A stretch of 39,009 bases of DNA from a virus, in the IMG/VR virus record IMGVR_UViG_3300023178_000114, positions 1 through 39,009 of that record, one strand, 5' to 3'. The translations under genes and the position numbers were made by a program. Within the stretch, counting starts at the first letter, position 1, and the number at the start of each line of letters is the position of its first letter. Below the pieces are notes generated by a model, which worked only from the letters and a program-made list of their open reading frames with translations, did not search any database and was not told the origin of the DNA. Below, piece after piece: positions 8,656 through 17,035 of the stretch.

Positions 8656-8681
8656 AAGTGAAAGGAAGTGATATAAAGTGA
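8656..8681 (+). repeat. Three AAGTGA motifs at 10-nt spacing
   Basis: AAGTGA begins at 8656, 8666 and 8676. A 10-nt period is close to one DNA helical turn. The motifs lie within the predicted small RNA. They could be protein-binding sites in DNA or RNA, or chance in a purine-rich run. Confidence 0.6.
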
Positions 8682-8743
8682 ATTAATTTCAGTCATAGTT
8701 AGGTGTTAATATCGTAATCCGTTTGGAACCTAATTTAAATAAA

Positions 8744-8773
8744 AAAAGCCCCACTCGAAAGAATGGGGCTTTT
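8744..8773. terminator. Bidirectional Rho-independent terminator
   Basis: AAAAGCCCCA and TGGGGCTTTT form 10-bp arms around a 10-nt loop that includes a GAAA tetraloop closed by two further pairs. T-runs follow on both strands. On the minus strand it ends the sheath transcript; on the plus strand it ends the predicted small RNA. Confidence 0.85.
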
Positions 8774-8801
8774 CTTTTATAAGTTAATTTATAAATTAAA
8801 C

Positions 8802-11144
8802 TTATTCAGGAAATGCTGCTCCTGTCGGTTGTATTACGAAGTCTAATACGATGAACTCAGCAGTTCTTGTAGGTTGGATAAATATCTGTCCTACTAACTG
8901 ATTTCTATCAACAACATCTGGTGTGTTGTTAGATTCATCCATCACAACTTTAAACGCACTCAAACCACTATTAGCTTGAACTGATTCTAAGAATGGATTT
9001 ACTATTCCTAAGAATCTGTTTCTTGTTGCTGCTGTATTTTGTTCGAATACCAAGTATCTTGAAGAACTTGCAATGAATTTACGAAGTCTGATTAACAATC
9101 TTCTTACATTGATTCTATCAAGAGCAGATGGTTTTCCTTGTAATGTTTTTTGTCCAAACACTACAACACCTTGACCTGGGAATGAAGCAATCGGATTAAT
9201 TCTGTTTTCATACAAGTCATCTCTTTCTGTATGAGTTAATCTTGTTTTTGCTTCTAATACTGAAGATAAACCACCTCTGTTTAATCCAGCTGGTGCGAAC
9301 CACTCGTGAGCTACTTGGTCTGTGAAACTAATCACTCCAGGTAACACAACTGATGGTGGAACCCACATTGGTTTATTTTTAACAGTATCTAATATCTTAA
9401 CCCAGGGATAGTAAACACCAGCGTAGTTGGTATCAAGTGTTTTAATATCTGCAATTGCATTTGTTACACTTCTACCCCATCTTGAACCATCCATAATGTA
9501 GAATGCATCTGCACGAGATTCTACTTTACTAATACCATGATTAGTTACTGAACTATGATATTCATGGATAATACCAGGTGTTACTAATAGATTAATATCA
9601 AACTCATCAGGATTTGATACAGCGTTAATTGCTCTTTTGTATGCTAATGAACCACTTTTTAGAGCTCCACTACAATCAAAACCTTGTGTGTTTGTATCTG
9701 TAATACTATTACCAGTTGCTTTTAGTGTTGTTGGATTATCTCCATCAAAACCGCCTTGGAAAGGAACAACGAATTTTCTTTGTGCTTTTGCAGATAGTGC
9801 AAGAGTGATAGCTTCAGAAGCATCTGAATATGTATCAGCTCCTATTGTATTTGCATCGGCATGTCCATTCATATTCTCAAGTGAGAATGCTGCGTTGTTT
9901 CCACTTCCAGCACTTGCTGGTAATGGTGCTAAATACTGTTGGTTATCAGTATTTCCAAAATCCCAACCATAATATACATTTTGGTCAAAAGAACCATTTG
10001 TATTGGTTTGTGATGTTTTAAATGAACCACTTGGGATTGTTGTAGTACCAAGAACTGGATTTGTTACTGCTGCAAAACCATGTGGTACTAATGATTCATC
10101 AATACCCTCAAGTTCTGTTTCGTAATCACTTAGATAAACATGAACAGATTGATTTGGCCAATCACCATTGTAGGTTAATTTTCCATTTGAATCTATTGTT
10201 ACATATCTATCACCGATTGCTCTTGGTGCAAAATTTATTGAATCTGGGTCAAAGTTCAGATTTGGAAATTCTTCAAGAACTTCACCATCGTTGTTTTCAC
10301 CAGGATTATTATTCAACACTCTTAAAGTAAATGAACCATAATCACTACCTGGTACATCACCAGCTGCAGTTACATCTGCAATAGCAATTTTGAAATCATC
10401 GTTTACATTTGTACCATGTGAACGAGTATTTACTTTAAACAAATTCTTTCTACTTCCACCACTTAATTGTGATACGATGTAAGGTGTTGTTGCTACTGCA
10501 TAATCATGTGTGAAATCTTCACCAGTTGATGTAGAAGCACTTACAACTCTTATATCGTTTGAAGAAGTGTATCCAGAAGTTGATGTTGTGAATTTAAATT
10601 GTTTATAAACATAAACATCATGGTTTGTGGTTTGTGGGTCTGTACCATAGATTTTAGCAATATAATTTGCAGAACCTGTATCAAAAGATACTGATACTGC
10701 ACTATTTGCTCCTACAGTTAAAACTGTATTTGCCCAATCTGCACTTGCATCAACAGAAGCGGATGTTGGTCCGCCGATATCGAATGATGGTGCATTTCTT
10801 GATGGTTTTAAAACTGCAACAGTTCTATAATCACCATTTGATTGAGAAACTTCAAATCTTAAAGTACTTGACTGATATCCACCCAAACCTAAAACACGAA
10901 CTACGGTAACCGTAGGTGCGTTTTTAATATATTCTTGTACAGTGTAAGGTACATAGAAACGAGTATCAACACTACCAAAGACATTTTCAAATTGTGAAAA
11001 GCTTGTTATCTGAGTTGGAACAAAAGCTGGACCTTTTTCTGTTGGTCCAATAATAGCTGCTCCAATTTCAGCAATACCTTGTGGTAGAAATGATAAATCC
11101 TTTTCTCGTGTAAATACACCTGGACTTACTATTCTTTCAGCCAT
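8802..11144 (-). CDS. gp18: Tail sheath protein, gp18-like
   Basis: At 780 residues this is longer than T4 gp18 (659), with the extra length in the variable surface domains. The N-terminus 'ERIVSPGVFTREKDLSF' and 'AAIIGPTEKGPAFVPTQI' is typical of contractile sheaths. The C-terminal fold is equally clear: 'LYENRINPIASFPGQGVVVF', 'GQKTLQ', 'INVRRLLIRLRKFIA', and the last strand 'AEFIVLDFVIQPTGAAF'. It forms the contractile outer tube. An AGGAGAA site precedes the ATG and a palindrome-rich leader lies upstream. It has its own promoter motif and terminator, which fits a high-copy protein. Confidence 0.95.
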   Translation of the reverse strand: MAERIVSPGVFTREKDLSFLPQGIAEIGAAIIGPTEKGPAFVPTQITSFSQFENVFGSVDTRFYVPYTVQEYIKNAPTVTVVRVLGLGGYQSSTLRFEVSQSNGDYRTVAVLKPSRNAPSFDIGGPTSASVDASADWANTVLTVGANSAVSVSFDTGSANYIAKIYGTDPQTTNHDVYVYKQFKFTTSTSGYTSSNDIRVVSASTSTGEDFTHDYAVATTPYIVSQLSGGSRKNLFKVNTRSHGTNVNDDFKIAIADVTAAGDVPGSDYGSFTLRVLNNNPGENNDGEVLEEFPNLNFDPDSINFAPRAIGDRYVTIDSNGKLTYNGDWPNQSVHVYLSDYETELEGIDESLVPHGFAAVTNPVLGTTTIPSGSFKTSQTNTNGSFDQNVYYGWDFGNTDNQQYLAPLPASAGSGNNAAFSLENMNGHADANTIGADTYSDASEAITLALSAKAQRKFVVPFQGGFDGDNPTTLKATGNSITDTNTQGFDCSGALKSGSLAYKRAINAVSNPDEFDINLLVTPGIIHEYHSSVTNHGISKVESRADAFYIMDGSRWGRSVTNAIADIKTLDTNYAGVYYPWVKILDTVKNKPMWVPPSVVLPGVISFTDQVAHEWFAPAGLNRGGLSSVLEAKTRLTHTERDDLYENRINPIASFPGQGVVVFGQKTLQGKPSALDRINVRRLLIRLRKFIASSSRYLVFEQNTAATRNRFLGIVNPFLESVQANSGLSAFKVVMDESNNTPDVVDRNQLVGQIFIQPTRTAEFIVLDFVIQPTGAAFPE

Positions 11145-11161
11145 AGTTATTCTCCTATTGT

Positions 11162-11203
11162 GTAATTAAATTACATTCAATTATTATATATCGGAACGAT
11201 ATA
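11162..11203 (-). promoter_or_regulatory. Two hairpins in the sheath gene leader
   Basis: TATATCG and CGATATA (11187-11203) form a 7-bp stem with a 3-nt loop. Nearer the SD, GTAAT and ATTAC (11162-11174) form a second stem. Both lie between the promoter motif and AGGAG, so they would be in the mRNA leader. Confidence 0.5.
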
Positions 11204-11209
11204 CTCGGT

Positions 11210-11220
11210 TAATAAATATC
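11210..11220 (-). promoter_or_regulatory. Late-promoter-like motif of the sheath gene
   Basis: GATATTTATTA on the coding strand, about 66 nt before the sheath ATG and upstream of the leader hairpins. Confidence 0.55.
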
Positions 11221-11260
11221 ATTTAAAAACCTCAAAATAGATTGAAGTGGGTAATTTTTT

Positions 11261-11551
11261 TTACTTTTCTTCGTTTATTGGTGTAAAAACTCCTGTTTCG
11301 GCATCGAGATTACCTGAACCATATTTTTCATTTAAAGTTTTTACCAAATCTTGTTCAAATTTCTGAGTATCAATGTATTTCAATTCTACTTGAGATTCAG
11401 CTTCATCAAGTTGGTTTAATTGTTGTTCTAAGGAAATTCTTCTTAACTTTAAAACACCAAAATCATTTTGAACTGCCTGATATGTATTTCTTAAATCTGC
11501 AAGAGATTTTAATTCATCCTCTGTGAATTTGATTTCTTTATCTTTCGACAT
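11261..11551 (-). CDS. Small coiled-coil protein
   Basis: The 96-residue product is acidic and helical. 'FTEDELKSLADLRNTYQAVQ' leads into heptad-like 'LRRISLEQQLNQLDEAESQVE', and it ends with 'LVKTLNEKYGSGNLDAETG'. Small coiled-coil proteins ending 'L-x-x-KYG-x-G-x-x-D-x-x-x-G' recur near fibre genes of T4-related aquatic phages, but no function is known to me. SD AGGAGTT; a promoter motif lies 29-39 nt upstream. It lies between the S74 fibre and the sheath gene, so a fibre assembly helper is possible but unproven. Confidence 0.7.
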   Translation of the reverse strand: MSKDKEIKFTEDELKSLADLRNTYQAVQNDFGVLKLRRISLEQQLNQLDEAESQVELKYIDTQKFEQDLVKTLNEKYGSGNLDAETGVFTPINEEK

Positions 11552-11579
11552 TATAACTCCTATAACTTGTTATTACTAT

Positions 11580-11590
11580 ATATAAATATA
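11580..11590 (-). promoter_or_regulatory. Late-promoter-like motif
   Basis: TATATTTATAT on the coding strand, about 29 nt before the coiled-coil gene and just after the fibre gene stop. Confidence 0.5.
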
Positions 11591-11593
11591 AAA

Positions 11594-14500
11594 CTATTTG
11601 TTCAAACAATCACAATTCTTTTCTATATTTTCCACTTTTTGTGATAATTCTTTTACTGCTTCAATCAATACTGCAGTTAATTTTTCATAATCTACAGTCT
11701 TATAGGTTTCATCTGAATCTGTGATTAATGGTAGTTTATTTTCTTTTACTAATTCAGGTAATACTTTTTCTACTTCTTGTGCGATAACACCAATATCTCT
11801 TGTACCTTGTTTACTACCAACATTCCAATCATAAGTTACACCTCGTAATTGATTCACTAATGATAAACCATTATCAATAGTTATAACATTATCTTTTAAT
11901 CTTTCATCAGAAGGTGTTGATGAATAAGCAATTATATCAGCTCTAGCGTGGAATGTACCACCATCAGAGAATCTGAAATCTTCAACATTATCAATTCCAA
12001 CTTTAATCATTGCATCAGTTCCGAAATCAAAATACTCATCGTTTGTGGCTGCACCTATTTTACCTGAAGTTATAAAGTTTGCGGCTGTTAATGTACCACT
12101 TGTAGTATCATCGGCATTATTTTTTAAGAATGCATCATCTACATTTAATGTATCACCACTTAATGTAATGTTTGTACCTGCAACTAAATTAGTATCATCT
12201 GAAATATCAATTACATTTCTTGTGATTTCTTGTCCACTAAGTGTAATGTAATTTCTTGAACCAGCTAAAGTTACATCTGTTGAGTTATCTGTTCCAGCTG
12301 CATCCACTCCTAATGTTGCTCTTGCAGTACCTGCATCTGCATCATCTACAAGTGTTTTACCAAACGCGGATATTGTTGTACTTGCTGGAAGTGATAGTGT
12401 TTTGATATCTGCATCTACTTCCGAATCCATTAAAGCACCTGCTGAAGTTACATTTGCTGTAGTAACGATTGAACCAGAAATTGATGCAATCAATGTACCT
12501 GTATTAACCGCTACATCATTTGAGTTTACAGTTATGTGTGTTCCTGCCCCAACATTAAATGTTCTACTTGCGGCTATTGTACCACCACCAGTCAATCCAT
12601 TTCCAGCAGTTAGTGTTACTCCACTATGGTCTATGTGTTCATTTGCTACAAACCCACTTAAATTATCGTGAACGATTTCTGAATCTGTAGTGGATAGTGT
12701 ATCACCTGTTAGTGTTATACCTGTTCCAGCAGTTAAATTTGTATCATCACCAATATCAATTGTGTTTCTTGTGATTTCTTGTCCATCAATTGTAATATAA
12801 TTTGGTGTTCCTGCAAGTGTTACATCGGTTGAGTTATCCGTTCCCGCAGCATCTACTCCAATTGTACCTCGAACGGCCGCTGCATTTGAACCTGTTACAA
12901 TCGCTTTACCGATTGCAGTTGCAGTTAATCCACTTAAAGTACTATTATCAGTACCACTTGCATCTACTCCTAATGTTGTTCTTGCTGCTGATGCATTTGC
13001 ATCATCTACTAAACTTGCACCGAATGTTGAAATTGTTGTATTGTTTGGTACGGTTAATGATTTAACACCATCTAAATCTGTTAGTTCAGAATCCATTAAT
13101 GCACCTGCTGCAGTTACATTTGAAGTATCTGTTACATCTGCACTTGCCTCTATACCATCAAGTTTTGAACCATCAGTAGCAATATCTCTACCATCTACAT
13201 TTCCACTTAAAGTAATACTACCACTTACATATAAATCATCACTAAATTGGAAATTAGTACTTCCATGATTCCATTTTAAACTTTCATTTGCTCCACCGAT
13301 TAATAATCCAGCACCATCTGCGGCTTCTGAATTAGCGGAACCACTTGCAACTTCAATTAATTTATCTTCAATTCTTAAATTACTTACTTGTAATTCTACT
13401 GCATCTCCCAATACATTTAAATCACCATTAATTGTAACATCATTTGATACAGTTACCGAACCAAATGTTACATTTGAATTTGTTGCAACTGCCTGTCCGA
13501 TTGCTATATCATTTGCATTTACGGTAATACCTGTTCCTGCTCCGACTGCAAATGTTCTGTTTGATGAAATATCTCCACCACCAGTTAAACCATTTCCTGC
13601 GGTAAGAGTTACACTTGTATGGTCTATGTGTTCGTTAGCAACAAATCCACTTAAATTATCGTGAACAATTTGAGAATCATTAGTTGCAATATCATCAGCA
13701 TTTACAGTAATACCAGTTCCAGCTCCAACATTAAGTGTTCTATTTGATGCAATCGTACCACCACCAGTCAAACCATCACCTGCTGTAATCGATACTGATG
13801 AGTGGTCAATGTGTTCATTTGCTACAAAATTAGCTAAACTATCATGGTCAATTGTTCCTTGAGTTGCTGTTCCAACCACACCTAATAAACTTGAACCACT
13901 AATGATTGAACCTGTTATATGAGCAAATTGAACATTTGCTGTAGTTGCAACATCTTGTCCGATTGCTACATCATTTGAATTTACAGTAACACCTGTACCA
14001 GCTCCTACTGTAAAAGTTCTACTTGCGGCTATCGTTCCACCACCTGTTAATCCGTTTCCAGCAGTTAAAGTAACTGATGTGTGGTCAATATGTTCATTTG
14101 CTACAAATCCACTTAAATTATCATGAACAATTTCACTATCTGTTGTAGTGATTGTAATTGTATTAGAACTACCTTCAGTACTAATACCTGTTCCACCTGC
14201 AATCGTTAGAGTCTCACTATCTAAATCAATAGATAATGCTCCACCACTATCTCCTTGAAAATCTAAATCTTGAGCGGTTACTTGGGAATCCACATAAGCT
14301 TTAATACTTTGTTGAGTTGCAAGTGCGGTTGCACTATTTGAACTCATATCATCTTCGTCATTAATAGTCGTAACTGAGGCACCACTTGTTAATGTAAGTG
14401 TATCAATATTTGCAGTACCATTAATATATAAATCTTTCCATTGTTTTGCTGAACTACCTAAATCATAGGTGTTATCTGCATCTGGTAAACTACTACCACT

Positions 14501-14788
14501 AACACTTTGGTTACCACTAAGAGTAAAACCATCATCACCAACAGAAAGTGTTGAGGCAACGGAATTATCACTTGGGTCTATAAATTTAATAGAACCACTT
14601 GATACATAAATGTCTTTCCAAAATTTAGTAGCACTACCTAAATCATATGTGTTTGTTGCATCAGGTATTAAAGAACTACTAACTGCTTGAAAACTACCCG
14701 TATGGGCAATAACTTTATTCCATTGTTTAGCATCAGTTCCTAACTGACCTTCCTTATTCGCTCTTGGGACTATGTTTTTTGTTGCCAT
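11594..14788 (-). CDS. Tail fibre or spike with C-terminal S74 intramolecular chaperone
   Basis: 1064 residues. Residues 20-35 read 'KQWNKVIAHTGSF', related to the starts of the neighbouring fibre genes. Two 'TYDLGSxxKxWKD' modules follow (about 47-60 and 107-120). Four copies of a module of about 50 residues ('FVANEHIDH' to 'GAGTGITVN') fill the middle with other beta-rich repeats. The last 105 residues are a peptidase S74 domain: 'SDERLKDNV' at 960 with catalytic serine S960, 'LRGVTYDWN', 'DIGVIAQEVEKVLPELV', 'TVDYEKLTAVLIEAVKEL' and a terminal coiled coil. S74 domains trimerise the fibre and then cut themselves off before the serine. It is probably a receptor-binding or adhesion fibre. SD GAGGAA. 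Confidence 0.88.
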   Translation of the reverse strand: MATKNIVPRANKEGQLGTDAKQWNKVIAHTGSFQAVSSSLIPDATNTYDLGSATKFWKDIYVSSGSIKFIDPSDNSVASTLSVGDDGFTLSGNQSVSGSSLPDADNTYDLGSSAKQWKDLYINGTANIDTLTLTSGASVTTINDEDDMSSNSATALATQQSIKAYVDSQVTAQDLDFQGDSGGALSIDLDSETLTIAGGTGISTEGSSNTITITTTDSEIVHDNLSGFVANEHIDHTSVTLTAGNGLTGGGTIAASRTFTVGAGTGVTVNSNDVAIGQDVATTANVQFAHITGSIISGSSLLGVVGTATQGTIDHDSLANFVANEHIDHSSVSITAGDGLTGGGTIASNRTLNVGAGTGITVNADDIATNDSQIVHDNLSGFVANEHIDHTSVTLTAGNGLTGGGDISSNRTFAVGAGTGITVNANDIAIGQAVATNSNVTFGSVTVSNDVTINGDLNVLGDAVELQVSNLRIEDKLIEVASGSANSEAADGAGLLIGGANESLKWNHGSTNFQFSDDLYVSGSITLSGNVDGRDIATDGSKLDGIEASADVTDTSNVTAAGALMDSELTDLDGVKSLTVPNNTTISTFGASLVDDANASAARTTLGVDASGTDNSTLSGLTATAIGKAIVTGSNAAAVRGTIGVDAAGTDNSTDVTLAGTPNYITIDGQEITRNTIDIGDDTNLTAGTGITLTGDTLSTTDSEIVHDNLSGFVANEHIDHSGVTLTAGNGLTGGGTIAASRTFNVGAGTHITVNSNDVAVNTGTLIASISGSIVTTANVTSAGALMDSEVDADIKTLSLPASTTISAFGKTLVDDADAGTARATLGVDAAGTDNSTDVTLAGSRNYITLSGQEITRNVIDISDDTNLVAGTNITLSGDTLNVDDAFLKNNADDTTSGTLTAANFITSGKIGAATNDEYFDFGTDAMIKVGIDNVEDFRFSDGGTFHARADIIAYSSTPSDERLKDNVITIDNGLSLVNQLRGVTYDWNVGSKQGTRDIGVIAQEVEKVLPELVKENKLPLITDSDETYKTVDYEKLTAVLIEAVKELSQKVENIEKNCDCLNK
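12520..14120 (-). repeat. Repeated beta-modules within the S74 fibre gene
   Basis: Four near-copies of the 'FVANEHIDH ... GLTGGG ... VGAGT' module (first copy at about 13964-14116), plus two copies of a 'TLGVDAxGTDNST' module. They are clear at protein level and partly at DNA level. Confidence 0.8.
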
Positions 14789-14808
14789 TTTATAAAATTC
14801 CTCGTTTC

Positions 14809-14819
14809 ATATAAATATT
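14809..14819 (-). promoter_or_regulatory. Late-promoter-like motif of the S74 fibre gene
   Basis: AATATTTATAT on the coding strand, about 21 nt before the fibre ATG. Confidence 0.45.
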
Positions 14820-14845
14820 ATTTTGTTGAATAATCATCTTAATTT

Positions 14846-15196
14846 TTATGCTCTCGGTTGAATATCATTGTTACTATCTAACTCATAGAATACACTTATT
14901 GGTGTGTTTGATGTGGTTGGTTGTAAATTACCATCGGAATCTTCTTCAAAAACATTAATTAAATCTGCACCTGCAATAGTTGCAGTTACATTATTACCAC
15001 TTGTTGTAGCAGTTACACCACTACCTACGAAATCTATTTGAGATACTGCTGTTGTAAGGGTACTTCCCTCATCTTGAATCGTAATGGCACCACCTACACC
15101 AGTTAATCCACTACCATCACCTGAAAAATAACTTGCTGTTACTTGATTTAAGTGAGCATTAGACCCACTTACTATGACTTTTTTCCAATTTGGCAT
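14846..15196 (-). CDS. Small fibre-cluster structural protein
   Basis: The 116-residue protein starts 'MPNWKKVIVSGSNAHLNQVT' and continues 'ASYFSGDGSGLTGVGG', then low-complexity beta sequence ending 'FYELDSNNDIQPRA'. The 'W[KR]KV[IV]VSGS' start is shared with the 466-residue neighbour and resembles the start of the S74 fibre. This suggests a common docking or assembly element at the N-termini of these virion proteins. 'SGDGSGLTG' is common in phage fibre shafts. No catalytic motif. AAGGAG lies about 10 nt before the ATG. Confidence 0.7.
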   Translation of the reverse strand: MPNWKKVIVSGSNAHLNQVTASYFSGDGSGLTGVGGAITIQDEGSTLTTAVSQIDFVGSGVTATTSGNNVTATIAGADLINVFEEDSDGNLQPTTSNTPISVFYELDSNNDIQPRA

Positions 15197-15229
15197 TTAT
15201 CTTATCTCCTTATGGTTGGTTACCTTTTC

Positions 15230-15260
15230 GGCCCACTTCCTTGATTGCCACATCAAGGCC
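15230..15260. promoter_or_regulatory. Stem-loop between fibre-cluster genes
   Basis: CCTTGAT and ATCAAGG (15239-15258) pair across a 6-nt loop, with an outer GGCC pair. No T-run follows, so it is a leader or processing structure rather than a clear terminator. Confidence 0.45.
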
Positions 15261-15267
15261 AATAAAG

Positions 15268-15558
15268 TTATTCTTTTATAAAGAGTTCTCCGTCTTCTTC
15301 TTTCAGAAGTTCACGAGCTTTCTCTTCTTTTGTTTTTGCGATTTGTGGTTCCTTTTTAGAAACTTTCAAATCTTTAGTATCAACACCATATAATTGATGT
15401 TGAGATTTTAATTTGTTAATGATATCAAAAATAATGTTGATATTTCTACCAGGTATCATAGAGTTCTTAATTAATTCAAACAAGAACTCTATTTCAACCT
15501 TATTTAATTTTGATACTTCATCAACAACATTAATATGTTTTTTAGCTCTTAGTGCCAT
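15268..15558 (-). CDS. Small helical protein in the fibre cluster
   Basis: The 96-residue product starts MALRAKKHINVVDEVSKLNK. It has a helical core ('VEIEFLFELIKNSMIPGRNI', then 'IIFDIINKLKSQHQLYG') and a charged, possibly disordered tail ('KEEKARELLKEEDGELFIKE'). No signal peptide, cysteine or enzyme motif. SD GAGG precedes ATG. It lies between two fibre-type genes and unlike them is not beta-repeat sequence. A fibre assembly chaperone is conceivable; I do not recognise the family. Confidence 0.65.
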   Translation of the reverse strand: MALRAKKHINVVDEVSKLNKVEIEFLFELIKNSMIPGRNINIIFDIINKLKSQHQLYGVDTKDLKVSKKEPQIAKTKEEKARELLKEEDGELFIKE

Positions 15559-15578
15559 CGTAACCTCATTAATTGTTA

Positions 15579-16979
15579 TTAACTAAATATGAATATTTCT
15601 CCTGTAGAAGTATTCACATGCATCATACCGATTCTTGTAGCATCACTACCACCAAAATCACTTGGATTTCCACTTGGGTCTACTGCTGAACCACTAACTG
15701 ATACAATATATTGTTTTGTATCAATTGTTGTATCTCCTTCACCAGTTCCACCTGCTTCTGATAATCCCCATCTTGATGCTGAATCATCATATGCAAATGC
15801 TGAACCACTTCCAGCTCCACTTGTCTCAACAATCAAACCACCATCACCACTTGATGAACCACTTGCTGCGATGATAAATCTATCTGCAACTTTTAAGTTT
15901 GTGGAATCAATTGTGGTTAATGAACCATTTACATCAAGGTTACCCTCAATAGTCATGTTTGAAGAAACTGTCATTGCTCCAGTCAATGCTAATGTTGAAC
16001 CATCAAAAGTTAAGTTTGCTTCTGCGTTTTGTCCATCAGTACCTGTTGCGGTTAATACTCTATTGTTTGAACCATTTGTCATAAAATCAGATACATCAAC
16101 TGATAATTGGTTTGAACCATAATCAAGACCTGTACCTGCTACATTTGAGTTCAACATAGAACCTTCAACTGCATTAGCTGCGATTGTTACTGCACCATTG
16201 TTTGCTAATGTTACATCACCACTAACTGTTACTGAGTTGATATCTGTTCCATCTCCAACAAGTATCTTACCATCACCACTTGCATCTAAATCAGTAGGTG
16301 CGTTTGAACCACCACCAACTTTAACACTACCTTGTGCGATGTTTGCTAATTTGTTGTTATCAACTGCATCATTTGCGATTGTTAATGCACCACCTGCTGC
16401 GATTGTTGCATCACTACTTACATTTCCAAAGATTGCATCTTCGAAATTACTAAATGTAATTGATTTCTCAGTTCCTGCATCTGAAAATACAAGTTTATCA
16501 CCTTGTGCAATACCTGTTCCACCAAGTGCATCTAATCCATCAATATCTAATGCAATACCAGTAAGATTTGAACCATCTCCAGTATATGAACCACTAAACG
16601 AACCAGTAAAATGTGAATTTCCTACTGCTGAATTATTTGTGAAATTATCAAGTGTTGTGTTTCCAGCGTTTAAAGTGGAAGTACCGATATCGATATTTCC
16701 AAAACCACTTGATATAGCACCTGAGTTCAGAGTACCAGTTGTTGTTAAGTTACTTAATGTATCGATTGCAGCTTCAATTGTTGTTTCTGTTGTTGCATCG
16801 ATAGCATCTATGTTATTTAATGAAGTAGTATCCCCACCGGAAAAGATACTTGTACTACCTAAAGTAATATCTCCACCTGCGACAATTAAGTCTCCATCAA
16901 GTTGCATATTACCTGAACCAGTAATATTCGCAAACTCTGGCGAAGAACCTGATACTACTACTTTTCTCCATTGTGCCAT
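15579..16979 (-). CDS. Fibre-type virion protein
   Basis: The 466-residue protein starts 'MAQWRKVVVSGSSPEFANIT', the 'W[KR]KV' start of this cluster. The body is low-complexity, Gly/Ser/Thr/Asn-rich beta sequence typical of fibre shafts ('GDLIVAGGDITLG', 'SGSYTGDGSNLTG', 'MTVSSNMTIEGNLDVNGSL'). The C-terminal part holds 'RFIIAASGSSSGDGGLIVE' and 'GMMHVNTSTGEIFIF'. No S74 domain or enzymatic motif is visible. SD GGGAGAA; a palindrome and a promoter motif lie upstream. It is probably a fibre, whisker or decoration protein of the tail or neck. Confidence 0.75.
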   Translation of the reverse strand: MAQWRKVVVSGSSPEFANITGSGNMQLDGDLIVAGGDITLGSTSIFSGGDTTSLNNIDAIDATTETTIEAAIDTLSNLTTTGTLNSGAISSGFGNIDIGTSTLNAGNTTLDNFTNNSAVGNSHFTGSFSGSYTGDGSNLTGIALDIDGLDALGGTGIAQGDKLVFSDAGTEKSITFSNFEDAIFGNVSSDATIAAGGALTIANDAVDNNKLANIAQGSVKVGGGSNAPTDLDASGDGKILVGDGTDINSVTVSGDVTLANNGAVTIAANAVEGSMLNSNVAGTGLDYGSNQLSVDVSDFMTNGSNNRVLTATGTDGQNAEANLTFDGSTLALTGAMTVSSNMTIEGNLDVNGSLTTIDSTNLKVADRFIIAASGSSSGDGGLIVETSGAGSGSAFAYDDSASRWGLSEAGGTGEGDTTIDTKQYIVSVSGSAVDPSGNPSDFGGSDATRIGMMHVNTSTGEIFIFS

Positions 16980-16997
16980 TATTATTCTCCCATTTAT

Positions 16998-17012
16998 ACT
17001 CGAATTTCGAGT
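16998..17012. promoter_or_regulatory. Near-perfect palindrome in the 466-residue gene leader
   Basis: ACTCGAA and TTCGAGT flank one central base, giving 7-bp arms, located between the promoter motif and the ribosome site. Confidence 0.5.
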
Positions 17013-17024
17013 GTTTTTGTTCTA

Positions 17025-17035
17025 TTATAAATATT
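17025..17035 (-). promoter_or_regulatory. Late-promoter-like motif
   Basis: AATATTTATAA on the coding strand, about 46 nt before the 466-residue gene, overlapping the stop of the preceding gene. Confidence 0.45.

Larger units (their letters stand above)
8614..8777 (+). ncRNA. Putative small non-coding RNA between sheath and tube genes
   Basis: This is the only gap above 300 bp (8441-8801). A strong promoter ends at 8610 and a Rho-independent terminator spans 8744-8773, giving a predicted RNA of about 160 nt on the strand opposite all genes. No ORF of useful length lies inside. Features are a purine-rich 5' half with AAGTGA three times at exact 10-nt spacing (8656, 8666, 8676), then a stem of TTAGGT (8699-8704) with ACCTAA (8728-8733), then the terminator hairpin. 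No tRNA cloverleaf was seen. The function is unknown. Confidence 0.55.

Noticed and set aside
8614-8777. A tRNA or tmRNA gene in the non-coding gap
   Set aside because: No cloverleaf, T-arm or CCA-type acceptor pairing could be found; the segment is purine-rich with simple stems.
12520-14120. A CRISPR-like repeat array
   Set aside because: The repeats are in-frame protein modules of about 150 bp with no short constant repeat or unique spacers.
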